From assembly GCF_003121295.1 (NCBI RefSeq), contig NZ_PHNC01000029.1:620001-684000 (forward strand): DNA of 64,000 nt, written 5' to 3'. Positions 1-8,849 of this stretch are shown here, in pieces. The stretch is from Streptomyces orinoci. Its GTDB lineage: Bacteria > Actinomycetota > Actinomycetes > Streptomycetales > Streptomycetaceae. The position numbers and the translations under genes were made by a program. Position 1 is the first letter of the stretch, and each line of letters begins with the position of its first letter. The notes beneath the pieces were generated by a model. The model saw only the letters and a list, made by a program, of their open reading frames with translations. It made no database searches and was not told the DNA's origin.

Positions 1-1973
1 GTGCCGGGCAGATTCTGCGGCCGCCGGTCGCCCACCGCGTCGGGCAGCCAGATGCCCACCATCCGGGCGGGGGTGCTCAGCAGGAACCGGTGCACCGCCC
101 GTACCGCCGCCTCCTCGTCGCCCGGCCCCTCCGGCAGCAGCCCCAGCCGGCCGAACAGGGCCAGCCACTCGGCCACCGCCTTGGCGTCCTCCCGCTGCTC
201 CACCGCCAGCGGCCTGGCCAGCAGCCCCAGCCGGTGGCGCAGCACCACATGGTCGCCGGTCAGCCGGGCGGCGGTGCTGGGCAGGTCATGGGTGGTGGCG
301 GTGGCCAGACAGCCCGCCCGCCAGCGGTGCGGCGGTAGCGGGGCCGGGTGGCGGGGCTGCTGGTAGTCGCGCTCGAACCACAGCACCGAGGTACCCAGCA
401 CCCCCCGCCCGTCCAGCGCCTCCCGCACCCCCGGCTCCACCGTCCCCAGGTCCTCGCCGATCACCGCCGCGCCCGCCCGGTGCGCCTCCAGGGCCAGCAC
501 GCCCAGCATGGCCTCGGCGTCATAGCGGACATAGGTGCCCCGTCCGGGCTCCTGGCCCTCGGGCACCCACCACAGCCGGAACAGGCCCATCACATGGTCG
601 ATACGCAGCGCCCCGGCATGCCGGAAGAGTGACCGCAGCAGCTCGCGGTAGGGGGCGTAGCCGGTGGCCCGCAGGGCGTCCGGCCGCCAGGGCGGCAGCC
701 CCCAGTCCTGGCCCCGGGAGTTGAAGGCGTCCGGCGGCGCCCCCACCGACATCCCGGCGGCCAGCGCGTCCTGCTGGGACCAGGCGTCCGAGCCGCCCGG
801 GTGCACCCCCACCGCCAGGTCGTGGACCAGGCCGGTGCGCATCCCGGCGTCCCGGGCGGTGCGCTGGGCGGCGGCCAGCTGGGCATCGGTGAGCCAGGCC
901 AGCCGGCAGTGGAAGTCCACCCGCTCCAGCAGTTCGCCGCGGGCCCGGGCGGTACGGGCCGAGCGGGGGTCCTTCAGGGCGCCGGGCCAGCGGCGCCAGT
1001 CGCCGCCGTGCACCTCGGCGAGCGCATTGAAGGTGGCGTGGTCGTCCAGGGCCTGGCCCTGGGCGGCCAGGAACTCGCAGTAGGCGGCGCGCCGTCCGGG
1101 GCTCAGCGGCACCGTGTGCACCAGCTCCAGCGCCCGCAGTTTGAGCGCCCATACCGCGTCCCGGTCGATCAACTCGCCGCGGCGCAGCACCGATTGCCGC
1201 AACTCGGCCGCCTGCGCCAGCAGTTCACCCGCCGCCCGGCGCTCCGCGCCGCCCAGATAGCCGTACTCCGGGATGTCCTCGATCCGCAGATGGACCGGAT
1301 CGGGGAAGCGGCGGGAGGACGGGCGGTAGGGCGAGGGGTCGGTGGGCGCCGTGGGCAGGGCGGCGTGCAACGGGTTCACCTGAAGGAAGTCCGAGCCGAA
1401 CTCCCGCCCGGCCCAGGCCGCCAGTTCGGCCAGATCACCCAGGTCCCCCATGCCCCAGGAGCGTTCGGAGAGCAGGGAGTAGAGCTGGACCAGGAAGCCA
1501 TGCCCGCGCTCGGGCGGCTGGGGCAGCCGGCGGGGCGCGACGATCAGCGGCGCGCTCCCGGAGCGGCCGTCGGGGGCGTGCGCCCGCAGCAGATGGCCGC
1601 CCAGCGGCAGCGGCCCGTCGCCGGGCAGGCTCCGGCCGTCCTCGGTCTGCACCCTCAGCACGGCGCCCTCCGGCAGGCCCTCCAGGGCGGGCCGGGCCGT
1701 ACCGTCCTGGACGCGCCCGGCCGTACCGTCCTGCGTGAGCCGGGCCGTACCGTCCTGTGCCGTCAGCACCACCACCGGCGGCAACAGCCGTCCCTCCGCA
1801 GCCCGTTGACGTGCCTGGAGCGCATCCCGCACCGCCCGGGGCGTGGAGGCGTCCACCCCCAGTGCGGCCAGCACCGCGACCACGGTGTCCTCCGGCACCG
1901 GGACGCTCTGGCCGGGCGCGGGCTGGTACGAGGTGGCGACACCGTGCAGTTCGGCCAGGCGGGCCCGGTCCAT
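1..1973 (-). CDS. malQ: 4-alpha-glucanotransferase (amylomaltase), C-terminus beyond the window
   Basis: Cytoplasmic GH77 enzyme that transfers alpha-1,4-glucan segments between maltodextrins in maltose and glycogen metabolism. The reverse-strand frame stays open to the window edge, giving about 657 codons; roughly the last 40 residues should lie outside. Family signatures seen are SERSWGMGDLGDL, QVNPLHA, the acid region RIDHVMGLFRLWW, the GEDLGTV loop and, near the cut end, TPARMVGIWLPDAVGDRRPQ. The ATG at 1973 follows a GGGAGG ribosome site. The N-terminal 150 residues form the actinobacterial extension and include an imperfect repeat containing QDGTA. The gene diverges from the glycosidase gene at 2180. 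Identity is secure from the motifs. Confidence 0.93.
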   Translation of the reverse strand, partial: MDRARLAELHGVATSYQPAPGQSVPVPEDTVVAVLAALGVDASTPRAVRDALQARQRAAEGRLLPPVVVLTAQDGTARLTQDGTAGRVQDGTARPALEGLPEGAVLRVQTEDGRSLPGDGPLPLGGHLLRAHAPDGRSGSAPLIVAPRRLPQPPERGHGFLVQLYSLLSERSWGMGDLGDLAELAAWAGREFGSDFLQVNPLHAALPTAPTDPSPYRPSSRRFPDPVHLRIEDIPEYGYLGGAERRAAGELLAQAAELRQSVLRRGELIDRDAVWALKLRALELVHTVPLSPGRRAAYCEFLAAQGQALDDHATFNALAEVHGGDWRRWPGALKDPRSARTARARGELLERVDFHCRLAWLTDAQLAAAQRTARDAGMRTGLVHDLAVGVHPGGSDAWSQQDALAAGMSVGAPPDAFNSRGQDWGLPPWRPDALRATGYAPYRELLRSLFRHAGALRIDHVMGLFRLWWVPEGQEPGRGTYVRYDAEAMLGVLALEAHRAGAAVIGEDLGTVEPGVREALDGRGVLGTSVLWFERDYQQPRHPAPLPPHRWRAGCLATATTHDLPSTAARLTGDHVVLRHRLGLLARPLAVEQREDAKAVAEWLALFGRLGLLPEGPGDEEAAVRAVHRFLLSTPARMVGIWLPDAVGDRRPQNLPG

Positions 1974-2179
1974 GGCAAGCCTCCCAGGGCGGTGGCGGGG
2001 TCACCCCTGCCCTACCCGGCGGCGGGCCCCGGGAAATCCCCCGGGGTCCCCCCGGGAATTCCCCTGCCCACCCGACTCCCCAGGGCAATACCGGCACTTC
2101 GGTCAGCTGCGTTGACACACCCAGCGGCTGGTGATGGGCTCAACGCTCATTCACCGTCAGGAGGGGCTAAAAGAAGGCC

Positions 2180-5100
2180 GTGCGCACCATGGGCAACGAC
2201 CTCTCATCCGACAGCCGGGCCGACGGGCGGCGGCCGCGCCGCTCCCTGGGCATCGGCTCCCTGACTCCCCGCCCCCGGCGTGCCGGGGTGACGGTGCTGG
2301 CCGCCGCGCTGCTGGGCGGGCTGCTGGCGGGCACCCCGGAGGCGATGGCCGCGCCCCGGCCGGAGGATCCGGCGGCCACCGCTCCGGACGGCGGCGAACA
2401 GGACGGCACCGGCGGTCTGCCGCCGGTCTGGCCGCGCCCCCAGTCCGGCCGGGCGCAGGGGGCGTACGCCCCCGTGGGCACCGAGGTCACCCTGATGTCC
2501 GGCCCGGACACCGACCACCAGGCCATTGGCGCCCTGCGCGACCTGCTGCACGACCTGGGCGCCCGCACGGTGGTGGACGCCCAGCCCGGCGGCACCCCGC
2601 CGCCGCGCGGCCTGATCGTCTACGCCGGCGGCAGGCCCGCCGAGGACGCGCTGCACGCCCTGGGCGCCCCGCCGGTGGGCGACCTGCCCCAGGGCGGCTA
2701 CCGGCTGGCCACCGGGGTACGGGACGGCCGCCCCACCGTGGCGCTGTCCGGCGAGGGCGAGGACGGGCTGTTCCACGCCGTCCAGACGCTGCGCCAGCTG
2801 GCACAGGAACGCGACGGCGGGCACGCCTTCGCCGGGGCGGTGATCCGGGACTGGCCGGGCACCGCGGTACGCGGGCTGACCGAGGGCTTCTACGGGCAGC
2901 CCTGGTCCTGGTCCCAGCGGCTGTCCCAGCTGGACTTCATGGGCCGCAACAAGCTCAACCGCTATCTCTACGCGCCCGGTGACGATCCCTACCGCCAGGC
3001 CCGCTGGCGCGACCCCTACCCCGCCGACCAGCGCGACGCCTTCCGCGAACTGGCCGAGCGGGCCCGCCGCAACCATGTGACGCTCGGCTGGGCGGTCAGC
3101 CCCGGCCAGGCCATGTGCTTCTCCTCCGCCGCCGACCTCCGGGCGCTCAAGCGCAAGGTGGACGCCATGTGGGCACTGGGCGTACGCGCCTTCCAGCTCC
3201 AGTTCCCCAATGTCAGCTACACCGAGTGGCATTGCGGAGCGGACCGGGACAAGTTCGGCCGCGGACCGGAGGCGGCCGCCAAGGCCCAGGCCAAGGTGGC
3301 CAACGCCCTGGCCGGCCACCTGGCCGCCAAGGGCGGCGCGGCGCCACCGCTGTCCCTCCTCCCCACCGAGTTCTTCCAGGACGGCCGCACCACCTTCCGG
3401 CGCGCCCTGGCCGAGCACCTGGACTCCCGGGTGGAGGTGGCCTGGACCGGTGTGGGCGTGGTGCCCAAGACCATCACCGGTGGCGAACTGGCCGCGGCCC
3501 AGAGCGCCTTTGGCCACCACCGGCTGGTCACCATGGACAACTACCCGGTCAATGACTTCACCCAGAACCGGATCTTCCTGGGCCCCTACACCGGCCGCGA
3601 CCCGGCGGTGGCGGTGGGCTCCTCGGCCCTGCTGGCCAATGCCTCGGCCCAGCCCACCGCCGCCCGCATCCCGCTGTTCACCACCGCCGACTACGCCTGG
3701 AATCCGCGGGGTTACCGCCCCCAGGAGTCCTGGCAGGCCGCGATGGACGCCCTCGCGGGCGGCGACGGCAAGGCCGGGGACGCCCTGCGCGCCCTGGCCG
3801 GCAATGACGCCTCCTCCGTGCTGGGCGGCGATGAATCGGCCTATCTGCGGCCGCTGCTGGACGACTTCTGGTCCGCGCTCTCCGGCACCGACTCCGACCG
3901 TCTGACCGCCGCCGCCGGAAAGCTGCGCGCCGCTTTCCGGGTGATGGCCGGCGCCCCCCGGGCCCTGGGCAACACCCTGGGTACCGAAGTCGGGCCCTGG
4001 CTGGACCAGTTGGGCCGCTATGGCGAGGCGGGCGGCCAGGCGGTGGAGATGCTCACCGCCACCGCCCGGGGCGACGGCGCGGCGGTCTGGCGGGCCGAAC
4101 TGGAGCTGCTGCGGCTGCGCGAGCGCATCGGCCGGGAGGAGGCCGTGGTCGGGGACGGTGTACTGGCCCCCTTCCTCACCCAGGCGCTGGCCCGCGCCAA
4201 TGGCTGGCTGGGCGTGGACCGTCCCCTGGGCACCGCGGGCCGGGCCACCGACGGCGACCCCGCCTCCACGGTGACCGCCAAGCCCGGGGACACCCTGGAT
4301 GTCCCGCTCCGCCGCGCGATGCCGCTGACCGCCGTGACCGTTCTCACCGACCCGGCCTCCGGGGTACGCGGCCAGGTGCAGGCCCGAACCGACCGGGGCT
4401 GGCAGCCGCTGGGCGCCGTCGCCGACAGCGGCTGGACCCACCTCGCCGCACACGGGGTACGGGCCGACGCCCTGCGCGTGGTCTGGGACTCCGGCGCCAC
4501 CCCGCCCGCCCTGCACGAGATCACCCCCTGGGCCGCCGACGGCTCCACCGCCGGCCTCCGGCTCACCTCCTCCGAGATCACCGCCGACGCGGGCGGCGAC
4601 GCGGCGGTGGCCGAGCTCAAGGTGGTCAACCAGCGCCCGCAGACCATCACCGAATCCCTCGCCGTCAAGGCGCCCAAGGATGTACCGGTCAGCGCCCCCT
4701 CCCAGGTGACGGTGGTGCGCGGCGGCGTCACCACGGTCCGGATCGAGCTCAAGGTCCCGGCTGGGAACACCGCCCGTACCTTCACCGTGCCCATCCAACT
4801 GGCAGGCCAGGAACGCACCTTGACGGTGCACGCCTATCCGCCGGCCGGCGGGCCCGACCTGGCGCAGGGCGGCCGGGCCGATGCCTCCAGCACCGAGGCC
4901 GCCGACTACCCCGCCTCGGCGGCCGTGGACGGCGACCTGGCCACCCGCTGGTCCTCCCGGCCCGACGACCACGCCTGGTGGCAGGTCCAACTGCCGCGCA
5001 CGGTACGGCTGGGCAGCGTGGTGCTGCACTGGCAGGAGGCGTATGCGGCCCGCTACCGGGTCCAGGTCTCCGCCGACGGCCGCATCTGGCGCGACGCCGC

Positions 5101-5257
5101 CACGGTCACCGATGGCAAGGGCGGCGTGGAGACGCTCCGGATGGACGCGCCGGGCACCCGGTACCTCCGCGTCCAGGGCGAAAAGCGGGCCACCCCCTTC
5201 GGCTACTCCCTCTGGGAGGTCGAGGCCTACGCCACCCAGGATGCCGGAGGCCACTGA
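2180..5257 (+). CDS. Secreted GH84-type beta-N-acetylglucosaminidase/hyaluronidase-like protein with altered catalytic pair
   Basis: A 1025-residue exported protein. The N-terminus has twin-arginine-rich basic stretches, a hydrophobic core (VTVLAAALLGGLLAG) and a cleavage site near residue 58 (AMA). A GH20b-like accessory domain (about 75-215) is followed by the NAGidase (GH84) barrel from about residue 230 (RGLTEGFYGQPWSW, later TGVGVVPKTI and TMDNYPVND). A discoidin/F5-8 C carbohydrate-binding domain fills about 892-1015. Known GH84 enzymes use two adjacent Asp residues after the VRAF-type strand; here the equivalent stretch is FQLQFPNVSY, with Pro343-Asn344. The protein may therefore be inactive, a binding protein, or of altered specificity. 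GTG at 2180 has GGAGGGG upstream; ATG at 2189, with AGAAGG upstream, is an equally good start. A TTGACA hexamer at 2112 could belong to its promoter. Confidence 0.85.
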   Translation: MRTMGNDLSSDSRADGRRPRRSLGIGSLTPRPRRAGVTVLAAALLGGLLAGTPEAMAAPRPEDPAATAPDGGEQDGTGGLPPVWPRPQSGRAQGAYAPVGTEVTLMSGPDTDHQAIGALRDLLHDLGARTVVDAQPGGTPPPRGLIVYAGGRPAEDALHALGAPPVGDLPQGGYRLATGVRDGRPTVALSGEGEDGLFHAVQTLRQLAQERDGGHAFAGAVIRDWPGTAVRGLTEGFYGQPWSWSQRLSQLDFMGRNKLNRYLYAPGDDPYRQARWRDPYPADQRDAFRELAERARRNHVTLGWAVSPGQAMCFSSAADLRALKRKVDAMWALGVRAFQLQFPNVSYTEWHCGADRDKFGRGPEAAAKAQAKVANALAGHLAAKGGAAPPLSLLPTEFFQDGRTTFRRALAEHLDSRVEVAWTGVGVVPKTITGGELAAAQSAFGHHRLVTMDNYPVNDFTQNRIFLGPYTGRDPAVAVGSSALLANASAQPTAARIPLFTTADYAWNPRGYRPQESWQAAMDALAGGDGKAGDALRALAGNDASSVLGGDESAYLRPLLDDFWSALSGTDSDRLTAAAGKLRAAFRVMAGAPRALGNTLGTEVGPWLDQLGRYGEAGGQAVEMLTATARGDGAAVWRAELELLRLRERIGREEAVVGDGVLAPFLTQALARANGWLGVDRPLGTAGRATDGDPASTVTAKPGDTLDVPLRRAMPLTAVTVLTDPASGVRGQVQARTDRGWQPLGAVADSGWTHLAAHGVRADALRVVWDSGATPPALHEITPWAADGSTAGLRLTSSEITADAGGDAAVAELKVVNQRPQTITESLAVKAPKDVPVSAPSQVTVVRGGVTTVRIELKVPAGNTARTFTVPIQLAGQERTLTVHAYPPAGGPDLAQGGRADASSTEAADYPASAAVDGDLATRWSSRPDDHAWWQVQLPRTVRLGSVVLHWQEAYAARYRVQVSADGRIWRDAATVTDGKGGVETLRMDAPGTRYLRVQGEKRATPFGYSLWEVEAYATQDAGGH

Positions 5258-5358
5258 AACGCCCGCGTTCATCGGTTGTTGACCGAGCTCTCGGAACGTT
5301 CGCCATGGCGCGGGAAACGCCCCGCCGCCACCACGGACGACCGAAACGAGGACAGCAC

Positions 5359-5823
5359 ATGCGCACCTCCGCACGCTTCGCGGCCCTGGCCGCGGTGACC
5401 GCCATCGGCCTCGGCGCGCTCGCCACCGGCACGGCCCAGGCCGGCGCCCAGGCGGCCCGCAGCACCCATATCCGTCTGCACAACGGCACCGGATGCACGC
5501 TGACCCGCACCGACTACGGCCTGGACCACGGCATCTGGTCACAGGGCCAGGAGCCGCCGTACCGGATCGGCAACACCGTTGACGCCGACTTCCAGTCGGA
5601 GAGCAACGGCTTTATGACCGGCACGGAGGGCCATGTGACCTTCCAGGCGTCCGAATGCGAGGACGGCTTCCGCAACGGCCGCACGGTCCGGCTGCACTGG
5701 GACAACCCCTATGCCGGCTCCAACGGCTATGACAGCGACGGCACGGACAACACATTCCGCACCACGCGTGACGGTGGCGGGGGCGACAACGCCTATGTCG
5801 CATGGGGCATCTGGAAGAACTGA
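5359..5823 (+). CDS. Secreted aegerolysin / crystal-protein ET79-like protein
   Basis: A 154-residue protein with a Sec signal peptide (RFAALAAVTAIGLGALATGTAQA, cleaved near residue 30). The mature part resembles the aegerolysin fold: THIRLHNGTGCTLTRTDYG near the start, then HGIW, PPYRIGN, FMTGTEGHVTF, and GRTVRLHWDNPYAGSNGYD. Aegerolysins are small beta-sandwich lipid-binding proteins; some form pores only with a MACPF partner. No partner gene is seen here. The ATG follows GAGGACAGCAC, a usable ribosome site. It lies just downstream of the glycosidase gene with a 101-base gap, so it may be separately transcribed. The family call rests on remembered motifs of the ET79/aegerolysin group. Confidence 0.75.
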   Translation: MRTSARFAALAAVTAIGLGALATGTAQAGAQAARSTHIRLHNGTGCTLTRTDYGLDHGIWSQGQEPPYRIGNTVDADFQSESNGFMTGTEGHVTFQASECEDGFRNGRTVRLHWDNPYAGSNGYDSDGTDNTFRTTRDGGGGDNAYVAWGIWKN

Positions 5824-5855
5824 CCCTGTGCCGGGGCACCGTCGCGGCCGGCGGT

Positions 5856-5900
5856 GCCCCTTCAGGGGCGCGGGCCGCCGGAGAGCGCCCCTTCAGAGGC
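5856..5900. repeat. GC-rich intergenic palindromic repeat
   Basis: Between the aegerolysin and MBL genes, 5856-5873 contains CCCCTTCAGGGG followed by CGCGG. The same 18 bases recur at 16187-16204. A second, degraded copy (CCCCTTCAGAGGCGGGG) begins near 5888. Each can fold into a short hairpin downstream of the aegerolysin stop codon at 5823 and could act as its terminator. Confidence 0.6.
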
Positions 5901-5991
5901 GGGGCGAACCGCCCCCCTCCCCGCAACTATCCCCCCGCCCCACGCGTCCGTGATCGACGACCACTTCAACCGATCACCCCGGAGGCACGCG

Positions 5992-7050
5992 ATGTGCGGA
6001 ACCCATGAAACGGGCGGAACCCGGCGAAACGCCGAACCGGCGGTCGGCCGACGCGGCCTGCTCCGCGGCGCCATGGCAAGCGCAGCGCTCGGTACCGGCC
6101 TGGCCGCCACCGCACACCCCGCGGCGGCGTCCCCGGCGAACAGCCGCCGCTCCCCGGACGGTCTCAAACTCCGCTGGCTCGGCGTAGCGGGCTGGGAACT
6201 CTCCTTCGGCGAACACAGCATCCTCGTGGACCCGTATCTCTCCCGCCAGGAGTACCGCAGAGCGGACGGCACCACGAACCCCGCCATGCCCCTGAAGCCG
6301 AACCCCGGAATCGTCGAGACCGTGGCCCGCCACCACCTCACCAAGGCCCCCGACCTGGTCCTGGTGACCCACGGCCACTGGGACCACCTGCTCGACGTCC
6401 CCCAACTCCTCGGCCGCGGCGGCTGGAAGGACGCCACGATACGCACCCTGTGCGGCGAAACCCACCTCTACCTGCTGCAAGCCATGGACACCGATCCCGC
6501 CCGCCTGGAGCACTGCATCACCGTCACCGGCGGCGAAGTCCTCCGCTTCCCGGAGGGCTCGTCCGCCCAGCCGCCCGCCTGCACGGTGGAGGTCTTCCGC
6601 AGCCTGCACAGCCAGCTGCCCGGCTATGGCTTCCCGTACCACGGCCATCTGATCGCCCGCCCCGAGCGTCCCACCCAGCTCCAACACCTCCTCGAAGGAG
6701 GCACCTTGGGCTATCAGGTCACCGTGGGAGCCAACGGCCCCCGAGTGATGTTCCTCAGCGGCACCGCCAACTTCGCCGAACGCGAGGTCGCCGGGGCCCG
6801 GCCCGACGTCCTGGTACTCGGCGTCAGCGGCCACACCGGTGTCCACCGCCATATCGAGCGGGCCATGGAAGCCCTGGGCAACCCGCCGGTCGTGGTGCCC
6901 AGCCACCACGACAACATGCTCACCGAACTGACTTCCCCCGATATCGCCAAGTCCATCAACCAGGACGCGGTGCGCGACCTCCGCCGGATCGTCGAACCCT
7001 TGGGCGCCACCGTTCTGGAACCGCGTCATCTGGCGCAGTTGGCGCTGTGA
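5992..7050 (+). CDS. Tat-exported metallo-beta-lactamase-fold hydrolase
   Basis: A 352-residue protein of the UlaG-like/MBL-fold group. The N-terminus carries a twin-arginine signal (VGRRGLLRGAMASAALGTG, then AHPAAA). The domain begins near residue 60 with LKLRWLGVAGWEL and a conserved DPYLSR. The metal-binding motif HGHWDH is near residue 126, with later His residues in HSQLPGYGFPYHGH and VVPSHHDN. Substrate cannot be told; related proteins act on cyclic phosphodiesters, lactones or phospholipids. The ATG at 5992 sits behind GGAGGCACGCG. There is no obvious operon partner: the 168 bases upstream hold repeats, and the next gene starts 123 bases downstream. Confidence 0.82.
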   Translation: MCGTHETGGTRRNAEPAVGRRGLLRGAMASAALGTGLAATAHPAAASPANSRRSPDGLKLRWLGVAGWELSFGEHSILVDPYLSRQEYRRADGTTNPAMPLKPNPGIVETVARHHLTKAPDLVLVTHGHWDHLLDVPQLLGRGGWKDATIRTLCGETHLYLLQAMDTDPARLEHCITVTGGEVLRFPEGSSAQPPACTVEVFRSLHSQLPGYGFPYHGHLIARPERPTQLQHLLEGGTLGYQVTVGANGPRVMFLSGTANFAEREVAGARPDVLVLGVSGHTGVHRHIERAMEALGNPPVVVPSHHDNMLTELTSPDIAKSINQDAVRDLRRIVEPLGATVLEPRHLAQLAL

Positions 7051-7173
7051 GCCACCGCTTACCGTACGAGCGGCGATACGGGGCGCGCGAGGAATCACTT
7101 GCGCCCTTGACCGGAATGACCCGCAGGGTCGATGGTCCTGCAACCGCAACCATGCGCTGCACGGGAGGCAGTC

Positions 7174-7413
7174 GTGACGCTACGGTTCATCGCGAAAGAC
7201 CCCCAGACCGACGGCAAGGACTGTCCGACAGCTTGGGTGGACGACGAGGCCAAAGAGATCGTCATCCAGGGATGGAAGGCCGGCAAGGAAACGCTGGCCA
7301 AGTGCCGGGAAACGGGGCCGATCCCGGAAACCGAGGCAGTGGTGAGGCCTCCGTTCCGTATGATCCCGGTCACCAGGGAGGCTTGCGATGTCGCAGAAGG
7401 CGTTCGACTTTGA
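7174..7413 (+). CDS. Small conserved protein of the DUF6879/XRE module
   Basis: A 79-residue acidic protein with no membrane segment, starting at GTG behind GGGAGG. It reads as a compact globular protein (TLRFIAKDP, AWVDDEAKEIVIQGW) with two cysteines (KDCPTAW, LAKCRETG) and ends in an EACDVAEGVRL tail. Its 3' end overlaps the DUF6879 gene by 26 bases, and the XRE regulator gene follows, so the three are probably one transcript. I do not recognise a named family. By context it is an accessory of the small regulatory modules common in Streptomyces. Confidence 0.7.
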   Translation: MTLRFIAKDPQTDGKDCPTAWVDDEAKEIVIQGWKAGKETLAKCRETGPIPETEAVVRPPFRMIPVTREACDVAEGVRL

Positions 7414-7912
7414 CGAGCTGTTCAACTCGGCCGAACGATCCGCGGTACACCTGGAGATGCGCGACACCTATGGGGTCGTCGAAGGGAACGCGGACTTCGC
7501 GGCCTGGAAAGCCGGTGATTCCAGCAGCCGTTACGACCGCACGGGGCGCCGCAGAGCATGGCTGGAGCTGGTCGCTCGCACCGTGACCCGCGGAGTGGTC
7601 ATGCGCCGGGCCCGGATCGTGTCCGAGCCGGTAAGTGACTACATCCGATTCGAGCATGAGGGCACCGGACTGAACATCGAGGCGGGCGAACTGGTGCGGT
7701 GGCTCCCACGTCGTCAGGCCTCCGACATCGCATTGCCCGGCAACGACTTCTGGTTGTTCGACAACCGAGTTGTCCGGTTCGGCCACTTCTCGGGAGACGG
7801 CGCCTATATGGGAGAGGACTTCACCGACAACCCTGCGGTGGCGAAGCTATGCTCAACGGCCTTTGAGTCGGTCTGGGAGCGGGCAATTCCGCACGAGAAA
7901 TACAGCGTCTGA
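7388..7912 (+). CDS. DUF6879-family protein
   Basis: A 174-residue soluble protein matching the actinobacterial DUF6879 type: FDELFNSAERSAVHLEMRDTYG at the start, then RRARIVSEPVSDYIRFEH, EAGELVRWLPRR, and LPGNDFWLFDNRVVRF(G)HFSGDG. The ATG follows a strong GGGAGG and lies inside the preceding gene. Such proteins sit next to XRE/DUF5753 regulators and are thought to act with them, but the biochemical role is unknown. The XRE gene begins 25 bases after its stop codon. Confidence 0.82.
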   Translation: MSQKAFDFDELFNSAERSAVHLEMRDTYGVVEGNADFAAWKAGDSSSRYDRTGRRRAWLELVARTVTRGVVMRRARIVSEPVSDYIRFEHEGTGLNIEAGELVRWLPRRQASDIALPGNDFWLFDNRVVRFGHFSGDGAYMGEDFTDNPAVAKLCSTAFESVWERAIPHEKYSV

Positions 7913-7937
7913 ACAAGTAGGTACCGGAAGCCAGTTC

Positions 7938-8786
7938 ATGCCCACGTCGCCTTCCTCCGGCGTCCAAGAGATCCGCAAGTCCATCGCGGCGCGTCTGCGA
8001 GAGATCCGCCTGGATGCCGGACTGACCGGGCGTGATCTGGCCTTCCACTGCGGCTGGCACCCGGCGAAGTCATCACGAATCGAAAACGTGAAGGCCCTGC
8101 CGTCGGACGCCGACATCAGGGCCTGGTGTACCGCTTGCGGAGCCGAATCGGAGGCGGACGACCTCATCGCCATATCGCGCAACGCCCGTTCCATGTACAT
8201 GGAATGGCGCCGCTTGCAGCGCACGGGGCTACGTCGGCTCCAGGAGTCCTACGTCCCCCTGTTCGAGCGCACCAGGCTGTTCCGGGTGTACTCCTCCCAT
8301 GTGATCTCCGGGCTGCTCCAGACGCCCGGCTACGCGACGGCTCTGCTGTCGGCCATCACAGCCTTCCGCCGCATCCCCAATGACGTCGAAGCGGCGGTCA
8401 ACGCCAGGATGGCTCGCTCCCATGTGATCTGCGAAGGCAATCACCGCTTCGCCATCTTGCTTGAGGAATGCGTACTGCGGCACCGCATCGCCGGTGCCGA
8501 TGCCATGGCAGAGCAACTCGGCCATCTGCTCGCGGTGATGTCTCTGCCATCTGTCTCGCTCGGCATCATCCCATTCACCGCCGAACGGCACATGTGGGTC
8601 ATCGAGCCATTCATGGTCTTCGGCGACGCGGAGGCCGGGATCGAATTGCTGTCCGCCGATGTGACACTGACCGCGCCCAATGACACACATCTGTACCTCC
8701 GGGCCTTCTCCGAGCTGCAACGCCTTGCGGTGTACGGCACCCAGGCCAGGCGGCTCATCGGCGCCGCGACGGCTGCCCTGAAGTGA
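7938..8786 (+). CDS. Helix-turn-helix (XRE) regulator with DUF5753 domain
   Basis: A 282-residue DNA-binding regulator. An XRE HTH occupies about residues 10-65 (LREIRLDAGLTGRDLAFHCGWHPAKSSRIEN). The C-terminal DUF5753 domain follows (YVPLFERTRLFRVYSSHVISGLLQTPGYA, MARSHVICEG, RFAILLEECVLRHRI, VMSLPSVSLGIIPF). Streptomyces has many such proteins, usually paired with a small DUF397 or DUF6879 partner; several members affect sporulation or antibiotic production. The ATG at 7938 follows a weak GGAAG. It is the third gene of the module beginning at 7174. Confidence 0.88.
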   Translation: MPTSPSSGVQEIRKSIAARLREIRLDAGLTGRDLAFHCGWHPAKSSRIENVKALPSDADIRAWCTACGAESEADDLIAISRNARSMYMEWRRLQRTGLRRLQESYVPLFERTRLFRVYSSHVISGLLQTPGYATALLSAITAFRRIPNDVEAAVNARMARSHVICEGNHRFAILLEECVLRHRIAGADAMAEQLGHLLAVMSLPSVSLGIIPFTAERHMWVIEPFMVFGDAEAGIELLSADVTLTAPNDTHLYLRAFSELQRLAVYGTQARRLIGAATAALK

Positions 8787-8792
8787 GTGACC

Positions 8793-8806
8793 TGCAATCG
8801 ATTGCA
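8793..8806. promoter_or_regulatory. Perfect 14-bp palindrome, LacI-type operator candidate
   Basis: TGCAATCGATTGCA is self-complementary and fits the TGCAAnCGnTTGCA pattern that LacI-family repressors bind. It lies 44 bases before the ATG of the small gene at 8850, in the space after the XRE gene. No LacI-family gene is in the window. Confidence 0.5.
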
Positions 8807-8849
8807 ACATCGTGGCCGCCCCCCAACCCCCCTCCCTACCGTCTCCCTC

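Noticed and set aside
2204..5542. Very long open frame on the minus strand opposite the GH84-type gene
   Set aside because: It mirrors a gene with strong G/C third positions, which removes stop codons from an antisense frame. It has no domain, no ribosome site and low-complexity Gly/Arg/Val content.
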